Assembly: GCA_943787225.1 (NCBI GenBank)
Contig: CALSLP010000001.1
Location: 496,001 to 560,000 of the forward strand
DNA length: 64,000 nucleotides
From: an uncultured Alphaproteobacteria bacterium
GTDB taxonomy: Bacteria; Pseudomonadota; Alphaproteobacteria; MPNO01; UBA2964
Reading direction: 5' to 3'
The position numbers and the translations under genes were made by a program. This document shows positions 9,124-17,813 of the stretch, one piece after another; the first letter of the stretch is position 1, and each line of letters begins with the position of its first letter. Under the pieces are notes generated by a model. It worked only from the letters and a program-made list of their open reading frames with translations. It did no database searches and was not told the DNA's origin.

Positions 9124-10509
9124 TCAGAGATCAATCCCCGCTTCGCGGAAGATACCCTGCACCCGGCTGCGCTGCTCGTCGGAAATTGACAGCCGCTCAG
9201 CGAAGTCACGCCCCGTCGGCTTGGTCGCATCTATACCCACCTTGGTGACGGTATGGTTTTCAGGATCAGAAGTAGGATCGAGGATCGCGCCCATCGCGCC
9301 ATGAATATAGGTCACGTCCTGATCGGCGCGGGTCCGGGTAATCACGGCCCACATCACGTCTGACAGGTTGAAGATATCGACATCCTCATCGACGACGACG
9401 ACCGTCTTTACATAGAACTCTGTACCCAGCGCCGCCATGATGGCCTGCTTGGGCTGACCTTCGGCAGTCTTTTTCATCTGCACAATTGCCATCAGCGCAC
9501 CGACGGTACAAAGCGGCACATGCACGGCGGTGACATTTGGCAGATTGCGGCGCAGAGCGTTCAGGATCTCAGCCTCACGGCTGATGGAGGACACCAGAAT
9601 GTGATCACCAGCCGTGCCGGAAGCAACGCTGTGGAAGATAGCATCACTGCGCATCTGAACGCGTTTGGCAACGAACACGTTTTCCGTTGAGCGATAGGAC
9701 GCGTATCCGGTGAACTCGCCAAACGGTCCTTCCGGCTCATGTGTATCGGCAAGAATTTCGCCTTCAATGACAATTTCCGCGCCGGCCGGGATCGACAGAT
9801 CATTAGTTTTGCAGGTCGCGACCTTATAAGACTCGCCAAACAAAGCGCCAATGATCTCGTATTTACTGACGTTCGGCGGATAGTGATAGGCCATCGACCC
9901 CATGTAGTGGATGGGATGAATGCCGATGGTAATCGCCGCCGGAAGGGCTTCGCCTTTGGCTTCAGCGCGCCGGTGGAATTCATACATACGACGCCGCGAA
10001 TGCAAGGAAAGTCCGAGCCGGTTCTTGCCTTTCAACATAAGACGATGAAAGCCAACGGTATCGGTTTCACCATCCGGATCGCGCGCGGTGATTTGGCCGG
10101 CTGTAATATAAGGGGCGGCGTCGACGTGGAAATGTAACGGGATCGGCAGCTTGGTCAGGTCAACATCATCACCTTCCAGCACGATATCCTGCCATGGCGC
10201 ATCCCCGACCACTTCGACAGGTTGATAATTCTGACACCGCTCACGATAGGCCAGCGGCAGATCATCCGGCGCCACGCCAACTGCAGCCGCGAGCAATCGG
10301 CGATTACCGGCCGTATTGGTGACAACAGGGTTTTCAAAGCCTTCGACATTCTCAAACATCAGAACCGGGCTCTTGCCGTTCCGTTCAAACTCGAAAACAG
10401 AAGAGGTAATATCGAGTTCCCGGCGCACCGGGTTGGACACCCGGACGAAATCCGCCGGAAAATCATTCTCCACCATATTGAGGAAGCCGCGCAGGCTTTG
10501 ATCGGTCAT
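9124..10509 (-). CDS. UbiD-family prenylated-FMN decarboxylase
   Basis: The protein is about 461 residues from the ATG at 10509, which is preceded by AGAGAGATTAAT; a further in-frame start at 10566 adds an unconserved leader. Family signatures include KLPIPLHFHVDAAPYITAG, the EGPFGEFTGY segment with catalytic Glu, and VASGTAGDH. UbiD enzymes use prenylated FMN made by UbiX to decarboxylate, or carboxylate, aromatic and alpha,beta-unsaturated acids. No ubiX is nearby and ubiquinone genes are absent, so the substrate is unknown; the gene may be catabolic rather than the ubiquinone enzyme. It stands alone between a terminator downstream and the sensor kinase upstream. Confidence 0.88.
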   Translation of the reverse strand: MTDQSLRGFLNMVENDFPADFVRVSNPVRRELDITSSVFEFERNGKSPVLMFENVEGFENPVVTNTAGNRRLLAAAVGVAPDDLPLAYRERCQNYQPVEVVGDAPWQDIVLEGDDVDLTKLPIPLHFHVDAAPYITAGQITARDPDGETDTVGFHRLMLKGKNRLGLSLHSRRRMYEFHRRAEAKGEALPAAITIGIHPIHYMGSMAYHYPPNVSKYEIIGALFGESYKVATCKTNDLSIPAGAEIVIEGEILADTHEPEGPFGEFTGYASYRSTENVFVAKRVQMRSDAIFHSVASGTAGDHILVSSISREAEILNALRRNLPNVTAVHVPLCTVGALMAIVQMKKTAEGQPKQAIMAALGTEFYVKTVVVVDEDVDIFNLSDVMWAVITRTRADQDVTYIHGAMGAILDPTSDPENHTVTKVGIDATKPTGRDFAERLSISDEQRSRVQGIFREAGIDL

Positions 10510-10610
10510 ATTAATCTCTCTGTGCAAAGCAACAAGTTTACTGAGCCGAGAGAGTAGCGGAGGCATCTTCCGCTGTCATGGTGTCCTTATAGATTGTTGT
10601 AGGCGACCGT

Positions 10611-11207
10611 TTAGTCGTTGGTCCCGTCAAGCAACCCCTCTATGTCACCAATTAAATCACTCATTTTGCCTTCAGCATCAGCTGTTATCGGTTTCTGCTC
10701 CGGAGCAGACCCAGTCTTCTTATGGAGTAACAAAGTGGTCATATCAGGCATTTCTATGTTGCTTTGCCTCACAATGGCATTCACCAGCTCACGTTGATCT
10801 ATCGGCTTGGAAACATAGTCGTTCATTCCGCCTTCGAGATAGGTCTCGCGATCTCCCTGCATCGCGTTCGCCGTCATCGCAATGATTGGAATCTGGGAAA
10901 TTTTGTTAGGCAGCGAGCGAATGCGTTTGGTTGCCTCCGTACCGTCCATTTGCGGCATCTGGACATCCATCAGAACCAAATCGTAATTTGACTTTGTCAC
11001 CGCTGCGACCGCTTGCAGCCCATCCTGAACGAAATCAAACTCGCAATCGACCGGGCCGAGCATCGCTGAAATGACCTTTTGATTTACAGGGTTGTCTTCG
11101 GCAATAAGAATCCGAAGCTGACGCTCAGCGAATATCTCCGTGCTTATCTCACGTCTCTCAGCGCTTTCACTACTGGGCTCGATTATTGCCTCGCCCCGTT
11201 CGGCCAC
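10611..11207 (-). CDS. response-regulator receiver domain, detached C-terminal part of a hybrid kinase
   Basis: The receiver core runs from LRILIAEDNPVNQK to SKPIDQRELV. It has the acidic pair in AEDN, the phosphoacceptor Asp in LVLMDVQMPQMDG, the Thr/Ala switch in AMTAN and the conserved Lys in SKP. There is no output domain. Upstream of the apparent start at 11207 the same frame encodes GSIFWFTIVAERGEA, the usual last strand of a histidine-kinase ATPase domain. This piece is therefore the tail of the kinase encoded just before it, out of frame after a break near 11224-11233. It could be made separately from the overlapping start, but the homology pattern favours a broken hybrid kinase. Confidence 0.8.
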   Translation of the reverse strand: MAERGEAIIEPSSESAERREISTEIFAERQLRILIAEDNPVNQKVISAMLGPVDCEFDFVQDGLQAVAAVTKSNYDLVLMDVQMPQMDGTEATKRIRSLPNKISQIPIIAMTANAMQGDRETYLEGGMNDYVSKPIDQRELVNAIVRQSNIEMPDMTTLLLHKKTGSAPEQKPITADAEGKMSDLIGDIEGLLDGTND

Positions 11208-13521
11208 GATCGTAAACCAAAAGATCGACCCCTATTTCACCGCCGAGCATTTCCACGAGATTTTTGCTAATCGTTAGCCCTAATCCTGTCCCGCCATATT
11301 GACGGGTCGTCGAGCTATCCGCCTGCGAGAACGGGCTAAATAGTTTCTCAACCTGCTTCTCATCGACTCCAATGCCGCTATCCTGGACCTCAAAACGCAG
11401 GCCGACCATCTCATCTTCACGGGGGGTCTCTGTTACCCGAAGGACAACCTGACCTTCATGTGTAAATTTGATCGCATTTCCGACGAGGTTATTGATCACC
11501 TGTCGTAAACGGCCCGGATCACTTTTGATGCAATTGCCATCCGCGACGTCGTTAAAAATAGAAAATTGAATGCCTTTTTCACTGGCCGGATGTTTCCATA
11601 AACCATCGGCTGCGTTGAGGAGGTTTGGGATAGAAACGTCGAGCATTTCCAGCTCAATTTTCTCCGCCTCAATCTTTGAAAGATCGAGAATGTCATTGAG
11701 CAAATCAAGCAGTGACTTGCCGGAGTCCCGGATCGTTTGCACGAAATCCTCCTGGTCTGCATCCAGATCGGTATGAGACAGGACTTCAGCCATACCAAGC
11801 ACACCATTTAGAGGCGTACGAATTTCATGGCTCATCGTTGCGAGAAAGCGAGATTTGGTCCGGTTGGCCGCATCCGCTTCTTTGGCCGCCAGGTTAGATT
11901 TTTGAGCCGCCGACTCCGCCTGGATTCTTGCTTCGACAAGTTCCAGTTCTCTTTTGCGCAGGGCTGTCACATCAGTGTTGATAGTACCCACACCGGTTAC
12001 CTGATCGTCGGCACCGAAAACAGGAAACTTGTGGACGATAAACTCTCTTTGCCTTTCATTGTGAGACGTAAAGGTTAATTCTGCGCGTTGCGGATACCTG
12101 CTTTCGATAGCGCAACGATCAAGTTCTTCGACTCTGCGGCGGCGGTTTTCGTCGAGCTTGGAGCCACCACGGGTACCAACAACCGTTGTTTCTCCTACTC
12201 CATAAAATTCAAGATATCTCGAATTCGCCATCGTCATTTTAAGGTCTACCGATTTCATAAACATGATCGCCGGCGAGTTATCAAAGAATGCCCGGAATTT
12301 AGCGTCGCTCTCACGGAGCAAAACCTCAGCTTTCCGACGCTGGCGCATGGTATTTATCAACACCAGGATAAGACCCAATTGAAGGACAAAAACCAAAATG
12401 CCGCTGACAACCCAATGGGCATATTCATCAAGGATCGATATCGGCGCATTGATCATTATCGACCCGCGAGGAAGGGCCGCCTTTTTTAGGTTAAAGCGCT
12501 CCAATTCAGCATGATCGAACAGAAATAGATTCGGGCTCTCACCTATCACACGGAGAAAACCAGATGGCGTTCCCGAGAGTATTTGGCTGGCCAAAACTGC
12601 CGCGGCCCGCCCCTGCTCGAAATGAGTGACAACCTTGCCCCCGAGCGCCCCATAGCCAATCGGCGCCTTTTGCATTGAAAATATGGGGCCTTTATAGACG
12701 GCCTTCAAATGGGTGATGAATTCACCCCAATTTTGGTTAGCGCCGGTTACGTCACGATGCACGGAGTTGAGGAAGACCACCGTGTTTTCAGGAATCTTCT
12801 GAAATCGTTCAAATAACTGGTCGTAGGTCAGCTGCGCCAAAGAATGTTTAACAATGCTCAAATCTGATCGCGTGCGCGCCGCAGCGTCAAAAAACCGTTC
12901 GTTAGACTTGCCGGTAGGGGTCTTATCGCCAATGGCATGGATCACAGTATTTTCAGGAAACAAATGTTTAACCAGATCCAGCGTTTCCCCGGCGGACTGC
13001 CTTTCTACGACACCGACAATATCTGGGTTGGCATTTTGTTTAAGCGCCAAGGAAACATTATTCACGCCAAGGAACACGATTTTTGACCCGCGCAGCAGCG
13101 TTGTTTGCCTCGTCTTTGAAAAGTTCAAGGCATTGTCATCGGCGGCAATAACAAGGTCGTAAGGCGGGAGTTTCCGAAACTTGACAGAGAGGTCGTTCTC
13201 TAATTGCTTCGCCCGAAACTCAAACGGAAACCTTTTACTATCGAGGAACTCGATATCAAGAATATAGCTGCCCTTACCAAATCCATTTTCACGAAGCCCC
13301 GTCTTGAGGCCGCTTATCTGATCAAAAAATGACGGAAATGACGGGCTATAGGAAGCGATAAATAGAATTCGTTTTTTCGGATCCGCGCTGTGAGCCGGGA
13401 AAGTAACAGCGTTGAAGACCAGTACAATCGGCAAAGCAAAAACAATGCCTGATTTGCACCAAATAGACCGCAGCGCATGCACAAACGTCTGGCGTAACGC
13501 CAACATTCGATAAATCACCAA
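11170..13521 (-). CDS. membrane hybrid sensor histidine kinase with ABC-substrate-binding-like sensor (frame broken before receiver)
   Basis: The protein has an N-terminal signal/anchor helix, a periplasmic region of about 320 residues resembling the ABC substrate-binding (YtxK/TrpX-type) fold, a second membrane helix near 370-390 and a PAS domain near 425-540. HisKA follows, with SHEIRTPLNG and the phospho-His near 565, then the ATPase domain (NLVGNAIKF, DSGIGV, GGTGLGLTISK). The ORF leaves homology after GGEIGV and stops 15 codons later. The expected ES-PG loop is missing, and the last strand FWFTIVAE plus the receiver continue in another frame. A deletion of about 20 nt would explain both. 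The start is the GTG at 13521 or the ATG at 13506. Its ligand is unknown. Confidence 0.82.
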   Translation of the reverse strand: MVIYRMLALRQTFVHALRSIWCKSGIVFALPIVLVFNAVTFPAHSADPKKRILFIASYSPSFPSFFDQISGLKTGLRENGFGKGSYILDIEFLDSKRFPFEFRAKQLENDLSVKFRKLPPYDLVIAADDNALNFSKTRQTTLLRGSKIVFLGVNNVSLALKQNANPDIVGVVERQSAGETLDLVKHLFPENTVIHAIGDKTPTGKSNERFFDAAARTRSDLSIVKHSLAQLTYDQLFERFQKIPENTVVFLNSVHRDVTGANQNWGEFITHLKAVYKGPIFSMQKAPIGYGALGGKVVTHFEQGRAAAVLASQILSGTPSGFLRVIGESPNLFLFDHAELERFNLKKAALPRGSIMINAPISILDEYAHWVVSGILVFVLQLGLILVLINTMRQRRKAEVLLRESDAKFRAFFDNSPAIMFMKSVDLKMTMANSRYLEFYGVGETTVVGTRGGSKLDENRRRRVEELDRCAIESRYPQRAELTFTSHNERQREFIVHKFPVFGADDQVTGVGTINTDVTALRKRELELVEARIQAESAAQKSNLAAKEADAANRTKSRFLATMSHEIRTPLNGVLGMAEVLSHTDLDADQEDFVQTIRDSGKSLLDLLNDILDLSKIEAEKIELEMLDVSIPNLLNAADGLWKHPASEKGIQFSIFNDVADGNCIKSDPGRLRQVINNLVGNAIKFTHEGQVVLRVTETPREDEMVGLRFEVQDSGIGVDEKQVEKLFSPFSQADSSTTRQYGGTGLGLTISKNLVEMLGGEIGVDLLVYDRGRTGRGNNRAQ

Positions 13522-13707
13522 TCCCCACCCCTGAACACTAATACAAAATTACGTGTCGGGAATGTCGCAGCCAATGGTTAACAAAATGTTTACAATTCAG
13601 GTTTCATGCGGGGTTCCGGCATGAAGGACCCGAAAGGGATACGAAATCAGTACGCTTTGAGGTGTCTTGCACCGTGTCGTAAACGAAACAGCCAAATTAA
13701 TTCTGTA

Positions 13708-14565
13708 TCAGGGTCGACTTTCATCGACAGTTGCTTGTTCGGCCTGACGCAGCGTTTCAATCAAATGCCGGGCCGCATTTTCAGGAACACCGGTCCCGGT
13801 TAAAACCAGTTCGCTTAAATTAAGACTAGCTTCGGTCGTCTCGGGGACCACGTGATCAGCGCCGAGTCCTATCAGCCGTGTCGCGTGATCGACATCCCGC
13901 GCCCGCGCATAAATCGTAAGATCAGGCCAGTGCCGCCGCGCCGTGGTCACCACATGCTGAGCCGCTTGCGGGTCATCCATCGTCACGACCAGCGCCGCCG
14001 CCTGCTCAACACCAAGTTTGCGCAGCATGTCGGGTTTGCTCGCATCACCGAAGTAAATACTGCCACCCTTCTTTCGAAACAACGCAACCAGCGACGCATC
14101 AGTATCAACGCCAATATGGAACTGTTTTTGAGACTCCAGAACAGACCCCAACATCTGTCCGACACGCCCATACCCCACAACGATAATGTGGCCAGAAATA
14201 TCTTCCGGTACATCGTGAATTGAGTCAGTCGCCTTGACGTCCTTTGCTTCAATAAAACGGCCTATGCGACGCGCAAATTGTGCAACAGGTGGTGTGGCCA
14301 TCATCGTCAGGGCCGTCACCACAATCATGAATTGTGCCGTATCCGGCGGTAGCAAACCACCGGCGACTGCCAAGGCGAGAACCACAAAGGCGAACTCACC
14401 GCCTTGCCCCAGTAGCAGAGAGATTTCAAAAGATGCAGCCCGGGGTTCACGAAACAGCCGCAGCAAGCCATACAAGATGGAGCCTTTCAGCAGGAACAAC
14501 CCAACTACCGCGCTGAATAAAAACAACGGAGCGGCCACAACTTGAGCCAAATCAACGGACATTCC
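13708..14565 (-). pseudogene. KefB-type cation/proton antiporter, C-terminal fragment (split by IS)
   Basis: This is the downstream half of a CPA2-family antiporter. It begins GMSVDLAQVV directly at the insertion-sequence boundary and keeps the last membrane helices (GQGGEFAFVVLAL). The regulatory NAD-binding RCK/TrkA-N domain follows (HIIVVGYGRVGQM, TMDDPQAAQHVV). Compared with KefB-type proteins, about seven residues (the GLFFISV segment) are missing between the two halves. Without the upstream half it lacks most of the ion path and is presumably inactive. The neighbour downstream is the sensor kinase, 186 bp away, a gap in which I see no other gene. Confidence 0.88.
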
Positions 14566-14619
14566 TGTCCTTCCCCCCTAAAACTGGGCCATTATTTTGG
14601 CATGGAAAGGGGATTTGTG

Positions 14620-14907
14620 ATGGCTCGGAAACGACATTCGGACGAGGACATACTGAAGCTGCTGCGTGAGATTGAAGTGAAGTTGTCGAACGGCAGCGAC
14701 GTAGCGTCGGCGTGTCGTGGCGTGGGTATCAGCGACGCTACGTATTATAACTGGCGCAAGCGGTTTGGCGGGATGGGTCGGTCGCAGTTGTCGGAGATGC
14801 GTTCTCTCGAGAAGGAGAATACGCGGTTGAAGAAGATTGTGGCTGAGCTCGAACTGGACAAGCTGATCCTGAAGGAAAGCCTGAGCCACCTAAAGCCCAG
14901 GGCCTGA
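14620..14907 (+). CDS. IS3-family transposase OrfA
   Basis: The protein has about 95 residues from the ATG at 14620, which has a strong AAGGGG ribosome site upstream; an in-frame ATG at 14602 is also possible. It has the helix-turn-helix of IS3 OrfA (GVGISDATYYNWRKRFGGM) followed by a leucine-zipper-like segment (SLEKENTRLKKIVAELELDK) that mediates multimerisation. OrfA binds the IS ends and regulates transposition. Its last codons overlap the OrfB frame, which lies in the -1 phase, so the full transposase is probably made by programmed -1 frameshifting. Confidence 0.9.
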   Translation: MARKRHSDEDILKLLREIEVKLSNGSDVASACRGVGISDATYYNWRKRFGGMGRSQLSEMRSLEKENTRLKKIVAELELDKLILKESLSHLKPRA

Positions 14908-14981
14908 CGACCGAACAGCTTCGTCAGGCCGTTATCCATACGCGCCAGAAGCTCGCGATATCGGAGCGGCGGACCTGCCGG

Positions 14982-15749
14982 GTGATTGGCCTGTCGCGTA
15001 GTTCCCTGCAATACCAGCCGGCCCGAAAAGATGATGATGCTCTCCGGTTCGCCCTGATCCGGTTGGCGAAGCGATATGGGCGCTACGGCTATCGCAAGAT
15101 AGCGGAATTGCTGCGTATCGAAGGCTGGAAGGTGAACCACAAGAAGGTTGAGCGGATCTGGCGCGAAGAAAGCCTTCAACTGCCGCAACGGCACAAGAAG
15201 CGCCGACGGCTCTACCACAAGGATGCTTCGATCATACGGCTGCGGCCGACCCATCCGAACCATGTCTGGAGCATCGACTTCGTGCACGACAAGCTCTGCA
15301 ACGGTCGGAGCTACAAGATGCTGACAGTTCTAGACGAGTACACCCGGCAGGCTCTAGCGGTCGCGGTTCGCACCAGGATGGGAGCTGAGGATGTCCTTGA
15401 GGCGCTCTACCCGCTACTCCTGCGCCACGGCACTCCAGAATATATCCGTTCCGACAATGGCCCCGAGTTCGTCGCGGAAGCGATGCAGGACTGGCTGGCA
15501 AGGGTCGGCATCAAACCCATCCGGATCTATCCCGGATCACCCTGGGAGAACGGATACAACGAACGCTTCAACGGAACCCTGCGCCGCGAGGTTCTCAATG
15601 CCGAGTGGTTCACCACGACTAAGCAGGCTCAGATCGTCATCAACCAGTGGCTCAGACAGTACAACCACGTCCGTCCACATCAGGCACTGAACATGCGACC
15701 GCCAATACCAGAAACTCTAATCAGGAATGGCACAGAACTTGGGGGCTAG
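14982..15749 (+). CDS. IS3-family transposase OrfB (DDE integrase)
   Basis: This is the catalytic half of the IS3 transposase. The listed start is the first GTG, but the open frame continues upstream through EQLRQAVIHTRQKLAISERR to overlap orfA by several codons, as expected for a product joined to OrfA by -1 frameshifting. The rve integrase core has the DDE triad: Asp in WSIDFVHD, Asp in RSDNGPEF and Glu in SPWENGYNERFNG. It ends with YNHVRPHQALNMRPP, typical of the family. No stop codon or deletion interrupts it, so it could be active. The stop lies three bases inside the right end of the element. Confidence 0.92.
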   Translation: MIGLSRSSLQYQPARKDDDALRFALIRLAKRYGRYGYRKIAELLRIEGWKVNHKKVERIWREESLQLPQRHKKRRRLYHKDASIIRLRPTHPNHVWSIDFVHDKLCNGRSYKMLTVLDEYTRQALAVAVRTRMGAEDVLEALYPLLLRHGTPEYIRSDNGPEFVAEAMQDWLARVGIKPIRIYPGSPWENGYNERFNGTLRREVLNAEWFTTTKQAQIVINQWLRQYNHVRPHQALNMRPPIPETLIRNGTELGG

Positions 15750-15752
15750 ACA

Positions 15753-16613
15753 CAGAAGCAATCCTTTAAACGGCTCGATATCAACCTCGATCTCGTGACG
15801 ATATTCCGTTTCAGACAATAAAAGCCCGGCGAGGAAGGCCCCAAGGGCCATTGAAAGCCCGGCCGCTTCCGTCGCAATGGCAGTACCGATGATCACCAAA
15901 AGGACGAGCGCGAGGAACATTTCACGCCGCGCCGCATTACCGACAAAGCGGAAGAGCGGCCGGAGAACGAGGCGACCGACAACCAGAATTACGGCCACCG
16001 CGATCAGCGCCTGGCCCATTGCAATCGCGAGACCCTCAACGACCGAGCCATCCTGTTGCACAGTGAAGGCAGTGACCAAAAACAATACCGGCAACACCGC
16101 CAAGTCCTGGCACAACAATATCGAAAACCCCGTACGCCCGACACGCGTGCCGAGACGCCTGTTATCCGCCAGCACTTCCATGACTATCGCCGTTGACGAA
16201 AGAGCAAACGCCGCCCCGAGAACCACGGACACCGGCAGTGAATTGTCGAACAACAAAGCAATGGCGGAGATAACGGCGCTGGTCACGATTACCTGGGCGC
16301 CACCGAGGCCAAAAACCAGGCGCCGTAGGGACCATAGCCGTTCAAGCGATAGCTCTAGACCGATCATGAACAACAGAAACACGATGCCGAGCTCTGCCAA
16401 AGCCTGAACACCTTTGATATCCGCGATGACGGCATAGGAGAGCCACGGAAACATGTCGGTAAATTGGGCGAGGCCATAGGGACCGATAAGCAACCCGACA
16501 AACAGGAAACCGAGAACCGGGCTTAATTTTAACCGATGACCAAGCGGCACGACAATGCCGGCCGCGACCAAAAAAACGATCAACTCCCGCAAATCAAGAG
16601 CATGCATTTCCAT
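15753..16613 (-). pseudogene. KefB-type cation/proton antiporter, N-terminal fragment (split by IS)
   Basis: This is the upstream half of the CPA2 antiporter, about 287 residues up to the element (EVDIEPFKGLLL). It has the usual membrane helices: GLLIGPYGLAQF, LGIVFLLFMIGLELS, and the core AFALSSTAIVMEVLAD and LCQDLAVLPVLFL with the ion-binding QD. Translation runs 12 residues into the insertion sequence before stopping at 15717. It starts 3 bp after the DUF1116 gene ends, so it was probably the last gene of that operon. KefB-type proteins exchange potassium or sodium for protons, often under control of glutathione or NAD(H). Confidence 0.88.
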
Positions 16614-16616
16614 AAT

Positions 16617-17813
16617 TTAGCGCAATGCCTCACACGCTGCGGCAAAGGGCGCAATCGGCGGCCGGAAGATACCGGCACCCAGACCACCATTGATGCCATG
16701 TTTGTCAGCTATGCCGAGTTCAAGGACTGGGGTTACATTGCTCTCCATCACGGCGCGGGCAGACAGTCCAACGCGTGCACCACTTTTTGGCATGGATGGA
16801 TGCGGTGCCATAAGTAGTTTCTCAGGCAACTCAAAAATATCGTCAGGCGTATAGCCGGCGTGTAGCCCCTGCATATCCGGACAATAACTTTGCGCCATTG
16901 CCCCTAATCCTAACCCTTCCGCGACAGCGCTATCACCAAACGCGCCAACACAGGTCTCAACCGTGTAGGGCGCCCGAATATTGCCGCGCGGCGGCTCTGC
17001 CGGACAGGTGAACCACTGCCCCGGTAGCCCGGCGACCTGCAATCCGAATTCGGTGCCATTGCCACCAAAGGCCGTGATGATTGAACTGCCTTCGGTCCCA
17101 GCCGCTACCGACAGGATCAGTTTGGACGCCGCCATCCAGAAGTTGAGATGAAAGAACGGCCATTTCCCAATGAATATGTCATGCGCCGATCCCGCGAAAC
17201 TCATACCCAAACGGTCGCGAATGATGCCTAACAGAATCTTATGGGCTTCCAGGTGGCGGAGATGTCCATCATCACCAAGCGTCAACGCCTCATCCATTAT
17301 CGGGAGCCACTCAATGGGGCTATCGCCCGGCACAGCCGTCATCGCTTCGCCAAGGTCGTCATTAAGAAACGACAAAAAATCGATTGCCGCCTGGCTTTTA
17401 TAGCCATAGCGCGGCACTGGATCAGCGCCAGTCCCCCCACCATTCAAAGGGGCCCAGGAAAGATGATTGAGGTCGTTAAGATCGGTAAATTCAGTTAATT
17501 TCATCGATGGCGAGATAACGGCAGCCATTGGTGTTGCAACATTGCGATCCTGGGCCGGTTCAAACGCGATCGAACCCGAGCCAATCAACTGATCGGCTTC
17601 ATCAAGCGTCTTCGCCCAACCTTCATAGACACAGGCGACTGCCGCCGAATGTAGGATCGGGGTGACGAGCGCATGAGAGGGCGTCGCCGGGGGACCACAA
17701 TGCAGCAGCGTGTGGTCAGGCAGATCCAAGGCATCACGCGCGGTTGTGACACGCGACCAAGCCGGCACAACGGCCAGCATTTTATCGACAGATTTTTTGT
17801 CAGCATCATTCAT
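16617..17813 (-). CDS. DUF1116 family protein (AllG/YlbE-like)
   Basis: The 398-residue protein matches the DUF1116 pattern: an early VYEGWA segment, a central LRHLEAHKILLGIIRDRLG helix, then NGTEFGLQVAGLPGQWFTCPA and GDSAVAEGLGLGAMA. The E. coli relative YlbE (AllG) is one of three proteins needed for oxamate carbamoyltransferase in allantoin breakdown. That role is recalled from the family and cannot be transferred safely, because no AllF (FdrA) or AllH partner is visible here. The start overlaps the stop of the molybdenum-hydroxylase gene by 8 bp, so the two should be co-expressed. The purine locus about 10 kb away makes a link to nitrogen-compound catabolism plausible. Confidence 0.65.
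   Translation of the reverse strand: MNDADKKSVDKMLAVVPAWSRVTTARDALDLPDHTLLHCGPPATPSHALVTPILHSAAVACVYEGWAKTLDEADQLIGSGSIAFEPAQDRNVATPMAAVISPSMKLTEFTDLNDLNHLSWAPLNGGGTGADPVPRYGYKSQAAIDFLSFLNDDLGEAMTAVPGDSPIEWLPIMDEALTLGDDGHLRHLEAHKILLGIIRDRLGMSFAGSAHDIFIGKWPFFHLNFWMAASKLILSVAAGTEGSSIITAFGGNGTEFGLQVAGLPGQWFTCPAEPPRGNIRAPYTVETCVGAFGDSAVAEGLGLGAMAQSYCPDMQGLHAGYTPDDIFELPEKLLMAPHPSMPKSGARVGLSARAVMESNVTPVLELGIADKHGINGGLGAGIFRPPIAPFAAACEALR

Larger units (their letters stand above)
14566..15752 (+). mobile_element. IS3-family insertion sequence (probably IS407 group), 1187 bp
   Basis: The element has two overlapping transposase frames and imperfect terminal inverted repeats. The left end reads TGTCCTTCCCCCCTAAAACT and the right end, reverse-complemented, TGTCTAGCCCCCAAGTTCTG; both then reach GCCATT. 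It sits inside an antiporter gene in the opposite orientation. The flanks (TTCC at left, CAGA at right) do not form an obvious target duplication, and about 21 bp of the target gene appear lost. Both reading frames look intact, so the insertion may be recent. The group assignment is from memory of the OrfA/OrfB motifs. Confidence 0.9.
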
